Made by a program: the position numbers and the translations under genes. A model generated the notes under the pieces. The model worked only from the letters and a program-made list of their open reading frames with translations. It was not told the DNA's origin and made no database searches. This document shows, in pieces, positions 34,714 to 37,494 of a stretch of 37,494 bases of DNA. The stretch covers positions 1-37,494 of the forward strand of contig JAJBUH010000127.1 of NCBI GenBank assembly GCA_020860445.1. The letters run 5' to 3'. The stretch is from Bacteroidales bacterium (GTDB lineage Bacteria > Bacteroidota > Bacteroidia > Bacteroidales > Muribaculaceae). How positions within the stretch are numbered: the first letter of the stretch is position 1; each line of letters starts with the position of its first letter.

Positions 34714-36456
34714 TCATTTAAAGGCAAATGGCCAAATTCTAAATTTGAATGTTCCCCTTTTGATTACCACCAATGCTACATTAGGAAAGCGTCCTAAAGC
34801 TATCCAACCCGCGATTTTATCCAACATGGCCCGAGGCATTTTTCCCTCGGCAATAATGAAAATTGTGGCGTGGACAAATTGCGCAGTCAGAGCCGCATCC
34901 ACCCTTGTATCAGCATTGTCAGCTGAGTAGAGCACTAGACCCTTTTGGAGCACTATGCGATACCTTTGTACAGTACCTGAAGGCACTACCTCAGTATCCG
35001 TACCAATAGATTCTAAGGCAAGAGCGAGCCGTATCTTCAAATTCTCTGGCATCTCACTTTCTTCGGCTGACGTTATCATAATTGCCTTACCTTTTACAGT
35101 CCTATTCATAAAAAGCTTGAGATCATGGGCTAAAAGTTTGAGTTCTTCCTCCTCAAGTTCAGCGCTAATTTCTCCCAATACTGTAAAACCGTGACCTTCC
35201 AAATCATATATGCCTTGGATAGTGGAATCGAAAAGCAATTCTATATATACTGCCAATGTAGGCAAAATCAAGCCTATAGCCATGGCTAATGCCCAAATAC
35301 TCCATCGTTGGCTTTGCATTTTATCTATTCCTATAGATGGCGGTTCTATCACAACTGCGTGAGGACCGGTCAGGGCATCAGTAAGTTGGTTCTCTTCTTT
35401 TTTCTGCAGGAGATACAGAAATAGATTTTCCTTTACTTTTTGTTCTCTGCCCACTGACAACAGGTATTGCGATTGGATCGGACTCTCTGAAATCCGACTC
35501 TGCGCCACCTCCAGTGCCATGGTCTCTTTTTCTCTTTGCAATTGCAATCGCGAGATTTCATTGTTTAGGGATTCATCGATTGATTGTCTTAGGGATTCGA
35601 GTTCTTCTTCCAAATCCATCACCAAGGGATTTTGTTCTGACGAGTGTGCGAGTTTGGAATTATAGCGGGTCATCACCTCGTTGTACGAAGCCATCATCTG
35701 CTGAATCGGCACATTGTCGATGCCTGACACTGTGGGCAATAGCTTATGGTCGCGGTCTATGACATAGCGGCGTACATACGTCACCAACTCTATTTGATGA
35801 GCAATGTCATCGATATGCTTCTGCGCCTCGATGGCCGAAGCAGTCGCCATGGCTCCGTATTTCTCTGCGTCAAGCACCAGATTGTCGGACTTGTAATTGG
35901 CTATGTCAACATCAATGGCAGCCAATTCGGCTTGCAGCACCTCGATGCGTCGAGCCAAGAAATCATTGGCTGTCGCCAATATCCTCTGCCTTTCGTTTAT
36001 CTTTTGATTTTCGTAGGCCTCAATCAGTGTCTTCAATACATTTTGTGCGCGCAATGGGTCGGTATCGGTATATGTCAAATCCACTATCGAGGCCGAGCGG
36101 TGGCGCTGTTCAACTTTTAATCTGGCTCTTATTGCCTGTGCCGACATATTCTGGCCTATGGAATCAAAACAGCATCTTGCCACTTCTTGCATCAGTTCCA
36201 AGCCTCTGAGGGTCTGCACCTCGTTGGTCAGATTTACAGTGGAAGATAGGCCGACATCTGGCAGAAATGACGCGCTTGCCGGTTGCCCATCGCCGAGACG
36301 TATCGAAGCGGTAGAAACAAATTCCTGTGGCCTACTCTTAGTATAGAGATATGCGCCATAGAGGCAAACGGCTATTGCAACGACAAACCAAGGCCAGCGG
36401 CGCAGGCACCGGTTCAAAAGTTTTCTCAGTCTCTGCTCCATCTTTTCATGCCTCAT
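34714..36456 (-). CDS. Wzz/Wzc-like chain-length protein with degenerate kinase domain
   Basis: The 580-residue protein is a paralogue of the Wzc-like kinase at 27125. It has TM1 (WPWFVVAIAVCLYGAYLY, about 19-36), a Wzz domain with coiled coils that include LLSVGREQKVKENLFLYLLQKKEEN, and TM2 (IWALAMAIGLILPTLAVYI, about 380-400). The kinase domain is reduced to about 170 residues: where the paralogue has TSANPGSGKT this has ITSAEESEMPENLKIRLALALESIG, without P-loop Gly and Lys. Walker A' and B and the Tyr tail are also absent. The alternation of strands and helices is kept. It is probably a pseudokinase, perhaps a partner of the active kinase. Confidence 0.85.
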   Translation of the reverse strand: MRHEKMEQRLRKLLNRCLRRWPWFVVAIAVCLYGAYLYTKSRPQEFVSTASIRLGDGQPASASFLPDVGLSSTVNLTNEVQTLRGLELMQEVARCCFDSIGQNMSAQAIRARLKVEQRHRSASIVDLTYTDTDPLRAQNVLKTLIEAYENQKINERQRILATANDFLARRIEVLQAELAAIDVDIANYKSDNLVLDAEKYGAMATASAIEAQKHIDDIAHQIELVTYVRRYVIDRDHKLLPTVSGIDNVPIQQMMASYNEVMTRYNSKLAHSSEQNPLVMDLEEELESLRQSIDESLNNEISRLQLQREKETMALEVAQSRISESPIQSQYLLSVGREQKVKENLFLYLLQKKEENQLTDALTGPHAVVIEPPSIGIDKMQSQRWSIWALAMAIGLILPTLAVYIELLFDSTIQGIYDLEGHGFTVLGEISAELEEEELKLLAHDLKLFMNRTVKGKAIMITSAEESEMPENLKIRLALALESIGTDTEVVPSGTVQRYRIVLQKGLVLYSADNADTRVDAALTAQFVHATIFIIAEGKMPRAMLDKIAGWIALGRFPNVALVVIKRGTFKFRIWPFAFK

Positions 36457-37277
36457 TTCGAGGTAAAAAATACCACAAGCGTCATGGCAAATGATGCAAT
36501 TGAAATCCAGAAGGCCGGAGTGCGCAGGTTGTTGCCATTGGGCGTGGACTGGTTGATGCGCGTCATATTCGGCTCTACATACACCACATCGCCCGACTGC
36601 AAGTAATAGGCTGGCGAGGCATAGAGTGATTCCACATCGGTGAGATCAATGCGATAGGTATGCTGGTCGCCATCTATCTGCCTGACGATCATAACGTTGT
36701 CGCGGCGCCCGTTGATAGTTAGGTCGCCGCTGCGAGCCAGGGCCTCCAATAGGGTGACTTGGTCTTTTTCGATAGCTTTCCATCCCGGCTGGTTCACTTC
36801 GCCAAGCACCGAGATGCCCATATCATGAAATTCCACCATCACCACAGGGTCTCTGACCATGCGCGACGAAATCAGTCCGTATTTCACGGTATTGGCAACC
36901 TCTTCGCGCGTCAGTCCCTCGACTGATACCAGTCCCAATGTCGGAAAATCAATCTGGCCATTCCGATCTACGGTGTATTTCATGGGTTCGCGGCTGTGCG
37001 CGCTCTGGATGTTGAAAATCCTCGACAATTCTTCATCGCGGCTATGCACGGTGATGCTCAGTCGGTCGCCTTGCTTCAGTCTAATTGGTTGTCCTACTGA
37101 TATCTCAATGGGCAATGCCGTTTGGGCATCTTGCATATATACGACCTTCTTGGGCGAACCGCAGCCCGCAAGCAACAGCACGCACAAGCACACTAATCCG
37201 ATGGCTATCCAGCGTCGATAGGACTTTATTTTACTATGTGCATCATGCCTTTCAGGCTCCCAATGCATCGAAATCAA
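36453..37277 (-). CDS. Wza-like polysaccharide export lipoprotein, second copy
   Basis: The 274-residue paralogue of the gene at 29680 has a lipobox (LVCLCVLLLAGC), KVVYMQDAQTA, and RLKQGDRLSITVHSRDEELSRIFN in the export domain. MGISVLGEVNQPGWKAI near residue 160 is in the SLBB domain, and a C-terminal helix (FWISIASFAMTLVVFFTSK) follows. The start may be M1 or M4. Its stop overlaps the next start by four bases. It heads the upstream exopolysaccharide unit. Confidence 0.9.
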   Translation of the reverse strand: MISMHWEPERHDAHSKIKSYRRWIAIGLVCLCVLLLAGCGSPKKVVYMQDAQTALPIEISVGQPIRLKQGDRLSITVHSRDEELSRIFNIQSAHSREPMKYTVDRNGQIDFPTLGLVSVEGLTREEVANTVKYGLISSRMVRDPVVMVEFHDMGISVLGEVNQPGWKAIEKDQVTLLEALARSGDLTINGRRDNVMIVRQIDGDQHTYRIDLTDVESLYASPAYYLQSGDVVYVEPNMTRINQSTPNGNNLRTPAFWISIASFAMTLVVFFTSK

Positions 37278-37285
37278 GCATAAGC

Positions 37286-37308
37286 GGTGATATCACCCCA
37301 CAAAGTTA
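37286..37308 (-). promoter_or_regulatory. -7 box and a 12-base palindrome before the second Wza-like gene
   Basis: TAACTTTG (37308-37301, minus strand) lies 24 bases before the ATG at 37277. The palindrome GGTGATATCACC (37286-37297) lies in the leader or over the transcription start, a typical operator position. No TTTG -33 is clear. Confidence 0.55.
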
Positions 37309-37455
37309 AGCATATTTTTCCGTCTTTTTATCTTTTCACCCCATCTTTTTGCATTATTTAATCCTCTTAATGTCATTTCATCCCTAAGTAACCGACCACC
37401 TTCAAATTATGGAAAGCATTTATCAGTGCGTAGCACGGATCTTGACTGTTAACTA

Positions 37456-37494
37456 TACCTTTGCATATCCATTTCAAGGAGGGACGGGAATGTT
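37456..37494 (+). promoter_or_regulatory. Possible promoter and start of a gene that continues off the window
   Basis: TACCTTTG at 37456-37463 matches TAnnTTTG. AAGGAGG (37477-37483) lies 6 bases before ATG 37490, an unusually good Shine-Dalgarno for this phylum. Only the first codons are in the window. The rest of 37309-37455 shows nothing I can name. Confidence 0.4.

Overview
The window is a chromosomal segment of a Bacteroidetes bacterium, most likely order Bacteroidales; a Muribaculaceae- or Prevotella-like genus is a guess. The evidence is the many TAnnTTTG-type -7 promoter boxes (often with TTTG 19-20 bases upstream), a PorQ-type protein of the type IX secretion system, the long PPi-dependent phosphofructokinase, DUF4143-type AAA ATPases, lipoproteins, and Wza/Wzc capsule genes of the Bacteroidetes kind. 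No rRNA, tRNA or CRISPR array was seen.

Region 1 (1-8300) is accessory and partly decayed. It holds three different P-loop ATPase genes that have each lost the nucleotide-binding core by an internal deletion (1-1042, 4455-5530, 7147-7401). It also has an antitoxin-like gene beside what may be a PIN-toxin remnant, a WG-repeat protein whose 3' end runs into a repeat, an overlapping pair of unknown genes, an intact Fic protein and a small lipoprotein. Between them lie composite palindromic elements, some carrying a promoter at the right end, REP-like 25-mers, three repeats with an exact 33-base period, and a nested inverted repeat followed by a 21-base tandem array.

Region 2 (8300-27000) is mostly housekeeping: a THUMP-like methyltransferase, a heavy-metal RND efflux operon (BART-type transporter, then CusB-, CusA- and CusC-like genes on the minus strand), an AlkD-like protein, a small lipoprotein, ispH, cmk, porQ, a Pif1/RecD-like helicase, an outer-membrane barrel, hisS, menD and PPi-phosphofructokinase. 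The CusB, CusC and menD genes each carry one frameshift in a C/G run that a single added base repairs exactly. These may be consensus errors, real decay or, for the C8 tract in CusB, phase variation.

Region 3 (27100-37494) is an exopolysaccharide locus read on the minus strand in two transcription units. The upstream unit has a Wza-like export lipoprotein, a Wzz/Wzc-like protein whose kinase domain has lost its P-loop, an EpsG-like polymerase, a 78-base palindrome, a family 4 glycosyltransferase, a GNAT acetyltransferase and an outer-membrane protein. The downstream unit has its own promoter, a second Wza-like protein and a complete BY-kinase with a tyrosine-rich YGYK-repeat tail. Together they would assemble, polymerise and export a surface polysaccharide. 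The pairing of one active kinase with one apparent pseudokinase is the most interesting protein-level observation.
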